From Heterohyrax brucei (taxonomy: Eukaryota > Chordata > Mammalia > Hyracoidea > Procaviidae), in assembly GCA_028571685.1 (NCBI GenBank), contig CM053143.1:4021501-4085500 (forward strand): 64,000 nt of DNA. Reading direction: 5' to 3'. The stretch's first letter is position 1. Each line of letters begins with the position of its first letter. The notes below the pieces were generated by a model that searched no databases, was not told the origin of the DNA, and was given only the letters and a program-made list of their open reading frames with translations. Shown here piece after piece: positions 11,111-21,463 of the stretch. Position numbers and translations under genes: made by a program.

Positions 11111-11675
11111 TGAAGTCAGACAATTAAGTCCACGAACTTAATTGTTCTAAATGATAAATATCTCACTGCTGAATATCAATTGCTGTGGCCAACTTTGAAG
11201 TACTCCTCTTGGGAAGCTATGCACCAATGCCAGCACCTAGTCAACTCTTCAAAGCAATTTTGAAATGCTTTCTAGAGTGGCCATTTCACACAGTGTCACA
11301 GTGACAAGTTCACAAACTTAATTGTATAGTTGTCTGTGAGGGAGCTTTTAGCCAGTAAACAAATAACTGTATTGGAACACCCTCCCTACTCACCTGATCT
11401 GGCCCCCAGTGACTTTTTTCTTTACTTGAAGATAAAGCAAATATTAAAAGTAAGATGTTTTGATGACATTCAAGACATCAAAGGTAATACGACAATAGCT
11501 TTGATAGCCATTCCAGATAAAGAGTTCCAAAACTACTTTGAAGGGTAGACTAGGCACTGGCTTCAGTGAATAGCTTTCAAATGGGAGTACTTCAAGTGTG
11601 ACCATAGTGATATGAGCAAAGAGATACGTAGCAATTTTTATAGGATGAGTTCTCAAATATAATTTTCAGATGACT
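11111..11675 (+). mobile_element. Fold-back mariner derivative, copy 1
   Basis: A non-autonomous mariner with long inverted arms. The left arm (11,111-11,286) is the reverse complement of the right arm (about 11,505-11,675): for example gcacctagtc with an adjoining cttgggaagctatgcacc on the left pairs with gactaggcac and agctttcaaatgggagtact on the right. The loop (11,287-11,504) starts with a piece resembling the reversed 5' end of the transposon (cacaaacttaattgta). It then carries the C-terminal transposase region in sense (VLEHPPYSPDLAPSDFF, 11,330-11,548). The right end lies next to TA. On the left the expected TA is not preserved (cg). Copy 2 at 44,476 has the same order of parts. Confidence 0.85.
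11330..11548 (+). pseudogene. Mariner transposase C-terminal fragment
   Basis: A 72-aa open stretch covers the C-terminal third of a mariner transposase. It contains the YSPDLAPSDFF motif, whose last aspartate is the third residue of the D,D34D catalytic triad. It ends at the family's FEG C-terminal region (stop at 11,546-11,548). The DNA-binding domain and the first two aspartates are absent. This is therefore passenger sequence in a fold-back element, not an enzyme. Confidence 0.85.
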
Positions 11676-11724
11676 ATATGTATTTTACTGGCTTTGCTTC
11701 TCTAGAGAACCCAGCCTAAGACAC

Positions 11725-13056
11725 TATATAATCCAACAATCCCACTTCTTGGTATATACTGTGGCAACATAAAAGCCATGGCAAGAAAAGACATATGAAA
11801 ACTAATGTTAATTGAACTATTATTTATAATAGAGAAAGGTTGGACCATCCAAAGTGGCCATCAGTGAATGAATGGATAACAAACCATGGTACATATGCAC
11901 AATGGAATACTATGCAATGATAAAGAATAATGAAAAATTCATGAAACATCTTACCTTATGGATGAATTTTGAGGACATTTTACTGAGTGAAATAAATATT
12001 TACAAAAGGGTAAATACTGTATAAGACCACTACAGTGTAGAAACAAGAAAGAATAAGTTTACTCAGAGGGGAAAAAAACAAAAAACCATTGTTAATCACC
12101 AGGGATGAAAGGAAGAGAAAAACAAAATTACTGACTAGATAGAAATTACATTTTAATTTTGGTGTCATAAAGGCAATACAAAACATGAAAGAAGTCAGTA
12201 CAATACAATCAAGGCAAAGGGAGACACTGAGAGGAACTCAAGAATGAGAGGCAACTATAGTAATTACTATAACATAGACAATCCTGGAAAGTTAATGAAC
12301 AATGACTTAAGAAGTGATACATACGCAGATAGGTCTGCAAAGAAGTCTTGGAGGGTAAAAAGGAGCATGCCTACCTGAAAATTTATGTTTGTTGGTGAAT
12401 ATTTCAAAATGTGTAGTTGTAGGTGCTGTGTATATATTAACATACCCAGTAGAGCACACGAGGGGCACGGTCATGGAAATTTCTTAGACATAACCAAACA
12501 CTTCACAGGACAAAGTTCCTAGCTATTAATGTGAAGAACCATATATTCAGGGGTCATCTATGCCAGTTGGCGTGACATGTTTCATAAGGGCAATGTTCTG
12601 CATCCTACTTTGATGAATAGCATCTGGGGTCTTAAATGCTTGTGAGAGTCATCTAAGATAAAAATATTTATCTCTTCCCACCTGGACCAAAGTAGAGTAA
12701 AGAAAACCAAAGACTCAAGGAAGCAGTTATTCCAAAGAATGAGTGGACTACATGAACCATGGACTGCACTGCTCCAAGACAAGAAGAAACAGATTGAGCC
12801 TGGCTACCACTAACCCTTCTGACTACAATCACAACAAAGGGTTGCTGGACAGAGTGGGAGAAAAATACAGAATGGATTTAAATTCACAAAACACCAGACT
12901 CACTGGCTTGATAAAGACAGCAGGAATCCCTGAGACTATAGCCCTAAGGCATGCTTCTGATATGGAACTCAAGCAATTCCCAGAGACCACCTTTCAAACA
13001 ATAGACAGACCCATAAGGCAAAAAAGTAACACCTGGAAGGAACTTGTTCCTTAGAA
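11725..13056 (+). mobile_element. Old LINE-1 3' end
   Basis: It starts in the last part of ORF2 (atccaacaatcccacttctt, then aatggataacaaaccatggt and caatgataaagaataatg). It continues into a 3' UTR of the same family as other old L1s here (catctggggtcttaaatgct near 12,607; accatggactgcactgctcc near 12,756). It is 5'-truncated at the LTR boundary. No reading frame is intact. Confidence 0.75.
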
Positions 13057-13235
13057 CAACTGATTATATGAAGTCAAAAGGGCAGCATTTCCCCAAAAGG
13101 AAAGAGTAGAAGACAGAAAGGAGTAGAAAAACCAGACAAAAGGAAATGTGGAACCAAAGCAGAAATGGAAAGAGTGCTGCAACATTGTGGGGAATACAAC
13201 TAATGTCATAGAAAACTACATGCAAACTATCTTTC

Positions 13236-13335
13236 TGTCCATCCATCCATCCATCCATCCATCCACCCATCCACCCATCCACCCATCTACCCATCCACCC
13301 ACTCATTCACCCATTCACCCATCCACCCTTCTGTC
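13236..13335. repeat. (ATCC)n / (ACCC)-type microsatellite
   Basis: A 4-bp repeat (atcc) of about 100 bp, fairly pure at 13,236-13,264 and then interspersed with accc and cacc variants. The [17 protein letters not shown] translations on one strand and GWMDGWMDG on the other are microsatellite artefacts. Confidence 0.92.
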
Positions 13336-13339
13336 TATC

Positions 13340-13851
13340 TGTTTATCTGTAACTGTTGCAGCCTTGAAATCCACCGTAGCAACATGAGCAGTAGTGTATC
13401 TCACAAATGTTTTTCCCAGGTTTTCCTCAGGAAGAACAGTCCGTGGAAATCATAGAGTAGCCGTTTGCAAGACCTTAATGAAAAAAATCAATGTGGTCAA
13501 AATACGGCCTCTGGTGGCCATGATAATGCAATTATCAAACTTTTTACTTCAGGGAGCATAATTGATCAAGAGTGCCATATTTTTTACATTTGTGATGACC
13601 ATGATCAGTGGCTAACTAGGGTTGGTGTCACCTTGTATGTTAACTCATGGTGTCAACTTCTCACCTTGTCTGGGGTAGACTAGACCTACTAGTGAATACC
13701 TTCTGCTTCCACCCTTCCTAGCCCTGTGGCCCCTCACAGCTCTTCTTGTCTCCCATTGACCTTCTATGTATGCTACTGCCTGGCTGCCTACACCCCAAGT
13801 GTCGGTAATGAGTTATTACACTGGGTAACACCAATTCTAGAGACTAGCTAA
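13340..13851. other. Unassigned stretch with copies of a 35-bp motif
   Basis: No gene is seen. An inverted copy (about 13,615-13,646, ctagggttggtgtcacc start) and a direct copy (about 13,807-13,848, ggtaacaccaattctag) of a short motif lie here. Further direct copies lie on the other side of the LTR at 14,382 and 14,447. Confidence 0.5.
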
Positions 13852-14362
13852 TGTCACGGATCCAGTTGTGCCCCCTCCGCACCCACTCCCCCCCTCCCCA
13901 CAATCTGCATAGCCATTAGGCTAGGCCATGATTCCTGGTATGTCTGATGTTCCTGCGTGCTGTAAATTCTGCCTTTATGATGTTAATGAGAAAGGATGGG
14001 AAGCAGTTGTGTTGGTAGGGCAGAACTCAATGTATAAGATGATGTGCCTTGAGGCCATCTCTTGGGATTTAAAGGAAAGGGAAGCAAGCAGAGAGTTGGG
14101 GAATTCATACCACTAAGAAGCAGTGCCAGGAGGAGAGCTCATCCTTTGGAAATTATTCAGAGTCCTTCTGTCTCGGAAGCTCCCAGACCAGGGGAAGACT
14201 GACAACAAAGGTGTTCCTCCAGAGCCAGCAGAGAAAGTCTTCTTCTGGAGCCGATGCCCTATTCAGACTTGTACTGTAATCGACTGTGATAAGATAAAAT
14301 TTCTCTTTGAAAGCCATCCATTTGTGCTATTTCCATTATAGTAACACTAGATGACTGAGAGT
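13852..14362 (+). mobile_element. MaLR-type solo LTR
   Basis: It begins tgtcacggatccagttgtgc, followed by a C-rich run and ttaggctaggccatgattcc, which lines up with the LTRs at 15,460 and 27,507. It ends with ccatccatttgtgctatttc and cactagatgactgaga. It is about 510 bp with no internal region. It separates two groups of a 35-bp motif, so it inserted into that array. Confidence 0.75.
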
Positions 14363-14687
14363 TGGTGACTGGGAGAGGGGTGATAAGTTAACACACTAGG
14401 TAATACCAAAACTAGTGAGTGACTTGTGGATATTAGCAGAGGAGGAGTAATGAATTGCCATATGGGTTAACATCAATGCTAGTAATACTACTACCTTGGC
14501 AGTCCCTCCCCGAGCAGTACAAGTATACTGCGCAACTTCTGTCACTGTCACTACAGACCCAGCAGTTGTTTTGTTGTCACCCACTGACAGCATTGGTGGT
14601 GCAGTCTGTATCCTCGCATCCCCTAGTGATTGCACTGATCGAGATTTAGAATTCTGGGTGAATTCAGGTTACAGAACAGCAAAAACC
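14363..14687. repeat. Remnant of a short-unit repeat array
   Basis: Direct copies at about 14,382-14,419 and 14,447-14,486 share gtta-aca-c-ggt-a-acc-a-a-ctagt with the copy at 13,807. The following 180 bp (cagtccctccccgagcagta onward) is less repetitive. Its overlapping sense and antisense ORFs of 64-79 aa have no recognisable domain. Confidence 0.5.
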
Positions 14688-14850
14688 CAAAACCCATCGT
14701 CATTGAGTTGATTCTGACTCATAGTGACCCTGTAGAACAGAGTAGAACTGCCACATAATTTCTAGGTAGTGCCTGCTGAATTTGAACTACCAGCCTGTTG
14801 GTTAACAGCTGCAGCACTTAACCACCATACCATAAGGGTTTCTGAGTTAG
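14688..14850 (-). mobile_element. AfroSINE, antisense
   Basis: The reversed tail (catcgtcattgagttgattc) is followed by gaccctgtagaacagagtag, a tttgaactaccagcctgttg B-box region and a head ending accataagggtttctg. Near complete. Confidence 0.85.
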
Positions 14851-15267
14851 CATTATTACCATCTCCAAATGACCTGAGAAGACAAAATAGTCATGGAAGG
14901 AGACAAAGCAACTTCTCTGTCTTCTGCAGTACTACCTGCCATTGTTCTAACCCATTCCAGTTAGGCTTTTTGGAAAAAACTGTGAACCTTTACATGTATT
15001 TAAATGACGATCAGCATATAGTCTACATGTTATTTGTCATTACATTTTGCATTACATTTTACGTGAAAGAAAATAAAAGTTCTAAGGACAACAGGAAAAA
15101 GTACACCATTAATTTAATGAATCACAATATATTGTGATTAATAATCTAAAAAAAAATTCAGTAACGAAAACATTCATGCTGGTTTGTAGGGAAACATTGC
15201 ATAACAGCTGTGCAGCAAAGAGTTGAAGGTTAGTGAGGAAAGAAGATTTCCAAAATATGGGTATTTG
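14851..15267. other. No recognisable feature
   Basis: An AT-rich, apparently single-copy stretch. The 122-aa ORF that starts upstream runs out of the SINE into this sequence and has no domain I recognise, so I do not call it. Confidence 0.4.
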
Positions 15268-15459
15268 TTGTTAGGAGCTGTCAAGTCTGTTCTGACTCAC
15301 AGAGACTCACGGCACAACAGAATGAAACACTGCCTGGTCCTGAATCGTACCCTAAATCAGTTTTGTTCTTAAGGCTGTTGTTACAGTCACTCTGTCACTC
15401 TATTTCCCTGAGGGACTTTCTCTTTTTCAGTGACCCTCTACTTTACCAACCATGCTGTC
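15268..15459 (-). mobile_element. RTE-type LINE, 3' end, antisense
   Basis: On the plus strand it starts with the reversed RTE tail (ttgttgttaggagctgtcaa, gactcacagagactcac), then acaacagaatgaaacactgc, and ends at gtgaccctctactttaccaa. It matches, in reverse, the RTE 3' end at 63,193-63,640. It is cut at 15,460 by the start of a MaLR LTR. Confidence 0.8.
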
Positions 15460-15687
15460 TGTTGTGGATTGAACTGCATTCCCCCAAAATGTATGTAGCC
15501 ATTTGGCTGGGCCATGATCTCCAATATTGTATAATTGTCCTCCATTTCGTGATTTTCCTATGTTGTAAGTTAAAAAGGATTAGGGCAGAACTACAAATCC
15601 CTTCCCAAGGTCACCTCCCTGCTCCAATGTAAACTGAGTTTCCTTGTAGTGTGTGTTGACTGTGGAACCAAGTAAAGTGAAATACTT
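15460..15687 (+). mobile_element. MaLR-type LTR, 5' portion only
   Basis: It begins tgttgtggattgaactgcat and follows the other LTR copies through ggctgggccatgatctcc and tgctccaatgtaaactgag, then is lost near the start of the next SINE. The 3' half of the LTR is missing. Confidence 0.7.
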
Positions 15688-15845
15688 GGCAAACTGGTGT
15701 CATAGTGGAGAAGAGCTTTGCCTGCTAACCCAAAGTTCATCAGTTCCAATCTACCAAGCACTCCTTGGAAACTGTGGGACAGTTCTATGGCTACCTGTAG
15801 GGATTCTAGAATTTGGAATTGACCCAACAGCAGTGGCTTGAATAC
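15688..15845 (+). mobile_element. AfroSINE
   Basis: The head (actggtgtcatagtggagaa), B-box region (gttcatcagttccaatctac), core (aaactgtgggacagttctat) and tail (ggaattgacccaacagcagt) are all present. Its 5' end borders the truncated LTR. Confidence 0.8.
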
Positions 15846-16907
15846 AGGGAATGATAAAATAATGAAGTAAATGTATAGTAGGGTGGTTCTAGATGATAAC
15901 GGAAATCCAAAGTGTCAGAAGTGTCTACGAGTAAAAGTTTTACTAGAATCCCAGCGAGACAGGAGGTAACTAAAAAGTTCAGAAATGTAACTAAAGTTAA
16001 GAAACTCAGAGACTAAGATAAGTATCAGTCTGTGTTTAAGGATTTACTGCATATGCAAACTCAATTAATTGCCATTGGTCAAATAAGTTCAATTATGCCA
16101 GTGACACTAAATACAGCAGACAAAAAGCATAAAAATACTAGCAAGGTTTTTTTTTTCCTTTTGAGCCAGTGATACACATTTCCAATAGGTCTTTGCACAG
16201 CTCCGAGAAGACTACAAATAGCCTTCATTAGTTCTAACGTCACTTTGCTCATGAATTTCTCCCAGTATGTAGGATGGTATACAGCCAGTATATCACTTCT
16301 GTTCACCATTGAACTAAATTTCAGTTTTCATAAGTTCAAGTTAGAGATTCATAGGCTACATAAAAACAAGTGAATGACTAAAAGAATTATTTTATTTGAA
16401 CATAAATCATTTCCTACATACTTCTGAAGGTAGTAGGAGTTAAAAATAAACTTTTCTTTCATAGTTTTTATCGTTGTCTCTGGCTAGTGGAATTATTTGT
16501 GTGTTTTTCTCTTTTGCAGACATTGCTTCTTGTAACTGGCATATTCCATGCACTAACAATCAGATAAAACATTACATTCTGGAGAGAAGCAATAAAGTGG
16601 CTTGAATCTTGGATGTTTCTGAAAGAAAACTCACATGTTCAAGGGGAAGTGAGAAAAGAACGCTGAGTCAGTTTAAAAGTGAAAACTTTTATGAAATGAT
16701 TTATCTTCACAAACTATTATTTCTTTTTAAATGTGTTGCAGAATATTACAGATGAGTCGAGCTTCTTAGGTAACAGATTCGAAAACGAAAACCCCAAGGA
16801 CTGGACATTTTGCCCTAGCATAGGTTGGTTGTAGACTGCAAGAGTAGCTGAAAGTTCCTTCAAATAAGTGCTTTTGAAGCAATATGTATGATAGTAAATG
16901 TTACCAC
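15846..16907. other. No recognisable feature
   Basis: About 1 kb of apparently single-copy, AT-rich sequence. ORFs up to 76 aa have no conserved motif. A t run at 16,146-16,156 is the only simple-sequence feature. Confidence 0.4.
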
Positions 16908-17066
16908 GGAGCCCTGATAGCACAGCGGTTCAGACCTTGGCTGCTTACCAAAACGTTGGTAGTTCAAATCCACCAGCTGCTCCTTGGAAACTAATTATAT
17001 GGAGCAGTCCTACTCTGCCTTATAGGGTCACTGTGAGTTGGAATTGACTCAACAGCAGTTGGTTAA
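16908..17066 (+). mobile_element. AfroSINE with visible target duplication
   Basis: It runs from ggagccctgatagcacagcg to ggaattgactcaacagcagt. The flanking aaatgttaccac (before) and aaatgttgccaa (after) match at 10 of 12 positions and look like the target-site duplication. A clean insertion with all SINE parts present. Confidence 0.88.
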
Positions 17067-17484
17067 ATGTTGCCAAGTTTCGAAAAGAACTGGAATATTC
17101 ACTAATTTATTCAGTTATTTCATGAACCTGTCATTATTTTACTTGAAAAATAATAAATGTAATATATTTACTGACAGTTTATTAGGGCTGTGTAACTGTG
17201 TTAAGATTTGCTGATGCAAAAGGAGTAGCTAACAGTTCTGCCCACAAAAATTTCCAGTTTTGTAAAACATGTGCTGCTTCATTCGTTTAGTTTTGTAACT
17301 AGCTTTTTTTTTTTGTAAATTGTTTCCTATTAGATTTAATAATCTCTCCACTTGTTCCTTTATTTAATCCCCGAGTTACTGTGTCTGAGCAATTTATGAA
17401 AAGCATTTTGCTTCTAATTTCTGTCTAAAAATCATCTCTCTTAGAATAATGTATTTTCCTAAGCTTTATAAAATCAATTCATAT
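17067..17484. other. No recognisable feature
   Basis: AT-rich stretch between a SINE and the mariner. No ORF or repeat recognised. Confidence 0.4.
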
Positions 17485-18858
17485 CAACGTCAACTAAAAA
17501 GTTCCACAACGTAGGTGTTTATTATCATAGTATGTTTATATTTACATGAGACTTGATAAAGAAGTCTGCAAACTTGCCACTGTGCCCTTATATTGGCAGC
17601 ATTGTACAAACAACTTGGTAAGGTTTCTTAACTTTGGTTATCAGTGTCTCACAGTTGGGTCTTTGTCAAGTGTCTTCTTAAGTGGCATTCGTCGTTGTTG
17701 CTGTGAGTTTTTGTGTGCCATTGTGAGAGTGTCAGAGCTTGAATCAGAGCAATGAACAAACACTAAATTTCTTGTTAAACTTGGTGAGAGTGGAAGTGAA
17801 ATCAGGCACATGTTAGCCCAAGGTTATGGGGATAACGTCATGAAGAAAACAGCAGTGTCCAAATAGATTAAACATTTCTCTGAGGAGAGAGATAGCCACA
17901 CTGATGAAGGGAGGCCAGGGTGGCCATTAACAAGAAGATATGACAAAACATCGCAAAAGTTTGTTGAATCGTGCAACAAAATTGTCAGCTGACTATAAGA
18001 AGCAGAGCAGACCAAGTAAATACTGACAGAGAAACAGGAGAATTTTAACTGAAAAATCTTGGCATGAGGGAAGTGTGTGCAAAAATATCTCAAAAGAGCT
18101 CAGTAAGAACAAAAGCTAAGGAAAATTGAAGTTTACCAAGACATTTTGGAATGGGAAGACAATGTTTTGGGATGTGTTATCACTGGCAATCAAACTTGTG
18201 TATACCAATACAACTCTGCAATGAAGCATCAGAGTGCACGATGGATGTCAGACCATTTTCCGTGACCAAAAAAGTTCTGTAAGTCAAAATCAGGAGTCAC
18301 AAAGATGTTGCTAACATTTTTTATATTGTTTTGATTTTTTTTTTAATTTTTGCCAACTAGACAACAAGTTAGCCAAGTTTACTATTTAGAAGTGTTGAAA
18401 AGGCTGCGTGAAAAAGTTAGATAAAAATGACATGAAATTTTTGTCAACAACTCATGGCTCTTTCATAACAATGATGCACCAGATCACACGGCACTGTTCA
18501 TAAGAGAGTTTTTAGCCAGTAAACAAATAATCGTATTGGAACAGTCTACTTACTCACCTGATCTAACTCCCAATGACTTTTTTCTTTACCTGAATGTAAA
18601 GGAAATACTGAAAGGAAGACATTTCAATGACATTCAGGATATCAAGGGTAATATAACAACAGCTTTGATGACCATTAAGAAAAAAGTTCCAAAATTGCTT
18701 TGAAGGGTAGATTAGATGCTGGCATTGATACATAGCTTTGCAAGGGGAGTACTGCAAAGGTGACCGTAATATTCAGCAGTGAGGTCTGTAGCACTTTTGC
18801 AGTGAGGCCTATAGCACTTTTTCCAGCATGAGTTCTCACACTTCATTGTCAGACCTCA
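17485..18858 (+). mobile_element. Full-length mariner transposon, inactive
   Basis: About 1.37 kb, the usual size for a mariner. The 3' end is clear: cttcattgtcagacctca at about 18,841-18,858 matches the right end of the fold-back copy at 44,476-45,013 (cttaattgtcagacctca). The 5' end (about 17,485, caactaaaaagttccacaac) is a diverged inverted match to it. The transposase region runs from about 17,752 to 18,705. The 3' 200 bp is closely related to the arms of both fold-back elements, so this is the same family or its source lineage. Confidence 0.82.
17752..18705 (+). pseudogene. Mariner transposase pseudogene
   Basis: Mariner transposases bind the terminal inverted repeats through an N-terminal helix-turn-helix domain and cut and join DNA through a D,D34D catalytic domain. 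The likely start is the ATG at 17,752. The N-terminal part reads KFLVKLGESGSEIRHML and then a DNA-binding segment, with an in-frame stop at about 17,859. The first catalytic region reads GNQTCVYQY where the family has GDET, so that aspartate is lost. The second region (about 18,468-18,490) reads HNND in place of the usual HHDN. The third (YSPDLTPNDFF, about 18,551-18,590) keeps its aspartate. Stops and frameshifts elsewhere confirm a dead gene. Its only partners here are the two fold-back derivatives. Confidence 0.85.
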
Positions 18859-19299
18859 GTGTGTATTTGCTTTTTGGCTTATTCATGATATATGGAAACA
18901 AGGACAAATTGAAACTATTGATCTGAGTGTTCCGAGCAACTGGAAGTCAAAAGAAATGCACATTTAAAGAAAACTTCTTGAGCTTATTAAAGAAGTACAT
19001 ATAAAAGAGATTTTTTAATTAAAAATACATTCAGAGGACATGGATAAGTGCAGGAAATAAGTAGATTAAAACAATATTGTATTTTTGATGTTACTGAATA
19101 GGACATAAAACAAAATATAGAACTTAAACTAGTACAAGTGAAAAGACACTCACATCAAAGTTCTTACCACTAAAAAGCTATTTGTTTTGTGTTTATGCCT
19201 CAGCACCTAAAAGTAAATTGCAATTTGCCGTCTTGATACACTTGAAACACAATAGAATTTTTTAAAAAAAGGAATAAGAGAACAGTAACACCAAAAAAA
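18859..19299. other. No recognisable feature
   Basis: AT-rich sequence between the mariner and a SINE fragment. No ORF or repeat recognised. Confidence 0.4.
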
Positions 19300-19352
19300 C
19301 TGATTTAGACTCCTATAGGAGAAAATAGAACTGCTCCATAGGATTTCAAAAG
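19300..19352 (-). mobile_element. AfroSINE core fragment, antisense
   Basis: Only the core remains (gactcctataggagaaaata, then gaactgctccataggatttc). The head and tail are missing on both sides. Confidence 0.55.
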
Positions 19353-19452
19353 ATCTATGCATCTATAGGATATCATCCTGCTGACCTCTGGCTGGAGGAA
19401 AGAGAGTGAGTGGAGAGGAAGGGAAAGGAGACTGTTGGGAGGATGAGACATG
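19353..19452 (+). mobile_element. LINE-1 3' UTR fragment without a tail
   Basis: It matches the younger L1 3' UTR at about 53,613-53,713 (ggatatcatcctgctgacct, then gagactgttgggaggatgag). It stops at gacatg, well before the poly(A) end, and is joined directly to an antisense L1 5' UTR. A piece lacking both ends is not a simple retrotransposition product. It points to a deletion or rearrangement. Confidence 0.7.
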
Positions 19453-19757
19453 TAAGTCACTTAGCTTTTGATGATGGAGTGCCCCTCTTCACCAGTTCTG
19501 GAGGAACAAGTGTGTTCTCTACTCCATCTTTCCTGATGAGTAGAATGCCCTGTGAATTTCCCTGCTCCATGTACCAACTGGCTGCAGCGGATTCACTGTG
19601 GGTCAGGTCTGGCCAGTCCCAGGTACTTCTCAACATTCCTTTGATGTTCAGGGCTACAATAATGTCATACATAGTTCGTTCATTTGTTCTTTCAGCTGTT
19701 TGTTGTTAAATCACAGGAAACATCTGACTACTACTCCATCATCTTGGCCCCACCTCT
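19453..19757 (-). mobile_element. Old LINE-1 5' UTR fragment, antisense
   Basis: The reverse complement matches the 5' end of the old L1 at 54,693-55,015. On the plus strand it ends ctccatcatcttggcccc, which is the reversed L1 start. It includes the tttgatgttcagggct block shared with old L1 5' UTRs. The 5' end is near 19,757. The rest of the element is absent. Confidence 0.75.
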
Positions 19758-20217
19758 TGTTTACTTGTTTGGATGTTTTGTCTTGTTTTAATGAATGTTC
19801 ATTTTACTTCCTTAATGATGTCTTTTCCACTCTGGCAATACAAAATTTCCTATAGGTTTAGAAACATACTTTTGAAAAACTCTTTTTCATTTCTTTTTTA
19901 TTTCATTTCCTGTACAACAAAAATTAATCTTGTACTTGATGAGAATAAAACAATGGATTTGAAAGTCACAATAAAGTACTACCAACTCATTCATACAGTG
20001 ACTACCTTATCTTGGGCTTATGTAAATAGATTAGAATTATTTTGCCATATGTATTTGTTGATACAACCGTGGTTGACTAAAGATGAAAATAAATAATTGA
20101 CTTGGGCAATTATCAATGCTCAAACATTTTTTTCAAATAAAAATTAAGATTATTTCATAATCCAAAATTTACAATTTCACCTAGGTTACATTTTTAAATA
20201 CAAACAACAACAAAAAA
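19758..20217. other. No recognisable feature
   Basis: AT-rich, apparently single-copy. A 107-aa ORF (19,773-20,096) has no recognisable domain and the composition of random AT-rich sequence. Confidence 0.4.
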
Positions 20218-20472
20218 CAAATTCACTGCCCTTGAGTTGATTTTGACTCATAGCTATTCTAGTTCAAAATAGAAAATTCCAAGAAATAAAATTTTAAATA
20301 TTCTACTCATTGTTGGTCTTACAGCATTAAAAACAAATAAAGAAAAGAATCTCTGTCCTATAGGACAGAGTATAAATGCCTTGCGTGGTTTTGAAGAAGC
20401 AGCTGGTGGATCCAAACTTCTTACCTTTGGTTTAGCAGCCATATCTGGTAACCACTGTACTGACAGGGCTCT
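20218..20472 (-). mobile_element. AfroSINE carrying a ~100-bp insertion
   Basis: The antisense SINE tail (cactgcccttgagttgattt) ends at about 20,255. It resumes at tcctataggacagagtataa (20,356) and continues to ctgacagggctctga. The sequence between is not SINE. About 82 bp of it (20,266-20,347) recurs at 21,464-21,545. Confidence 0.75.
20266..20347. repeat. 82-bp duplicated segment, copy 1
   Basis: It shares aaaatagaaaattccaagaa, then a ttttaaatattcta block and ttggtcttacagcatt, with 21,464-21,545 in the same orientation. I judge about 90% identity by eye. It sits inside an AfroSINE. Confidence 0.8.
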
Positions 20473-20797
20473 GATAATATGTTAGCCAAAGTAAAAACAA
20501 AAATATCAATATATTAAAGTCTAAGATAAAGCCAAACATTCAGCTCTTGGAAACTCATAAATTTAAGGTCCATTTTGCTCATTTTACTTTTCACACCAAG
20601 ATGATATAAAAAGGCATATAACTTTATATTTAATGTTCTTATAAATGTCTGTCAACTTATTGGAAAGATAATACAGGCATATTCAAATGTTAAAAAAGCA
20701 TAAGAGGAGATGCAATTTACACATCAGTTAAACACTAGAAAGAAAGTTGCTCTTGGATTATTTTAAGTTATCTTATGTTTCTGCTCTCCTTCTCCCC

Positions 20798-20800
<3 letters not shown>
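20473..20800. other. No recognisable feature
   Basis: AT-rich stretch up to the CA microsatellite. Confidence 0.4.

Positions 20801-20834
<34 letters not shown>
20801..20834. repeat. (CA)17 microsatellite
   Basis: An uninterrupted run of 17 CA units, preceded by a pyrimidine-rich run. It is pure and therefore probably length-variable between individuals. Confidence 0.95.
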
Positions 20835-20835
<1 letters not shown>

Positions 20836-21463
20836 GCACACTATGTTTTCATTGTCTTATGTAAACATAGTAAATTTGAGTTACAGTCAAGGTTTAGATC
20901 CAATGAATACTTTACAAAACCAATTTGACAATGTCATGGTTTCCTTTGAGAAAATTTAATATTTGTTTAGATGCTACACAAATGAAATAAGCACTATATA
21001 CTTCAGTTAAATTTGGAGAGTAGTGAACATGATGTACTATACTAATTCAGGAAGTGGTATCTGGGAAATAGAAAGATCTCGAGAATTGAGAAGAAAGACT
21101 ACATAAATATAAAGCAAATCAGCTGCACCTTAATTAAGGAGAAAAATTCGAATAGCATTTTTACAGATAGTCGCAATGAGCATAGATTCATTGGAAAAAC
21201 AAAACATTATAGGAAAAGATAATAAATAGCAGTTTTTAATTCTTTGAAATGGGAATTTAATAAACTTGAATGAAGGTAGAAAGCCAAAATTATTGTCTAC
21301 CTTTATTTTGGGTTATATAGGTTTTCTTTTTATATTGTTTAAAATATTTAAAAAATGTAAAGCAACTCTTTGGCAAAAAGAACCTATGTCTTACAATGGT
21401 TCACTCTGTATCAAGTAATAGAAACGTGGGGTAGGTGAAACTGAGTCTTACTGTTAGCAGTAA
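20835..21463. other. No recognisable feature
   Basis: AT-rich, apparently single-copy sequence with no ORF of note. Confidence 0.4.

Larger units (their letters stand above)
10529..11724 (+). mobile_element. MLT1-like MaLR LTR, split by a mariner
   Basis: The left part (10,529-11,110) has the MLT1 pattern: an opening tgtgccaactcggctaagtc, a late section with acaattgcacgagtcatt and ataaatctctctc, then simple repeats. The right part (about 11,676-11,724) is the standard LTR end (ctggctttgcttctctagag, then aacccagcctaagacac). A fold-back mariner element sits inside the simple-repeat section. I could not identify a 5-bp target duplication with confidence. Confidence 0.7.

Noticed and set aside
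13064..13387. Repetitive ORFs with GWMDGWMDG and SIHPSIHPS patterns
   Set aside because: Translations of the (ATCC)n microsatellite, not proteins.
19773..20096. 107-aa plus-strand ORF
   Set aside because: AT-rich composition, rich in F, L, K and N, with no motif. Likely chance.
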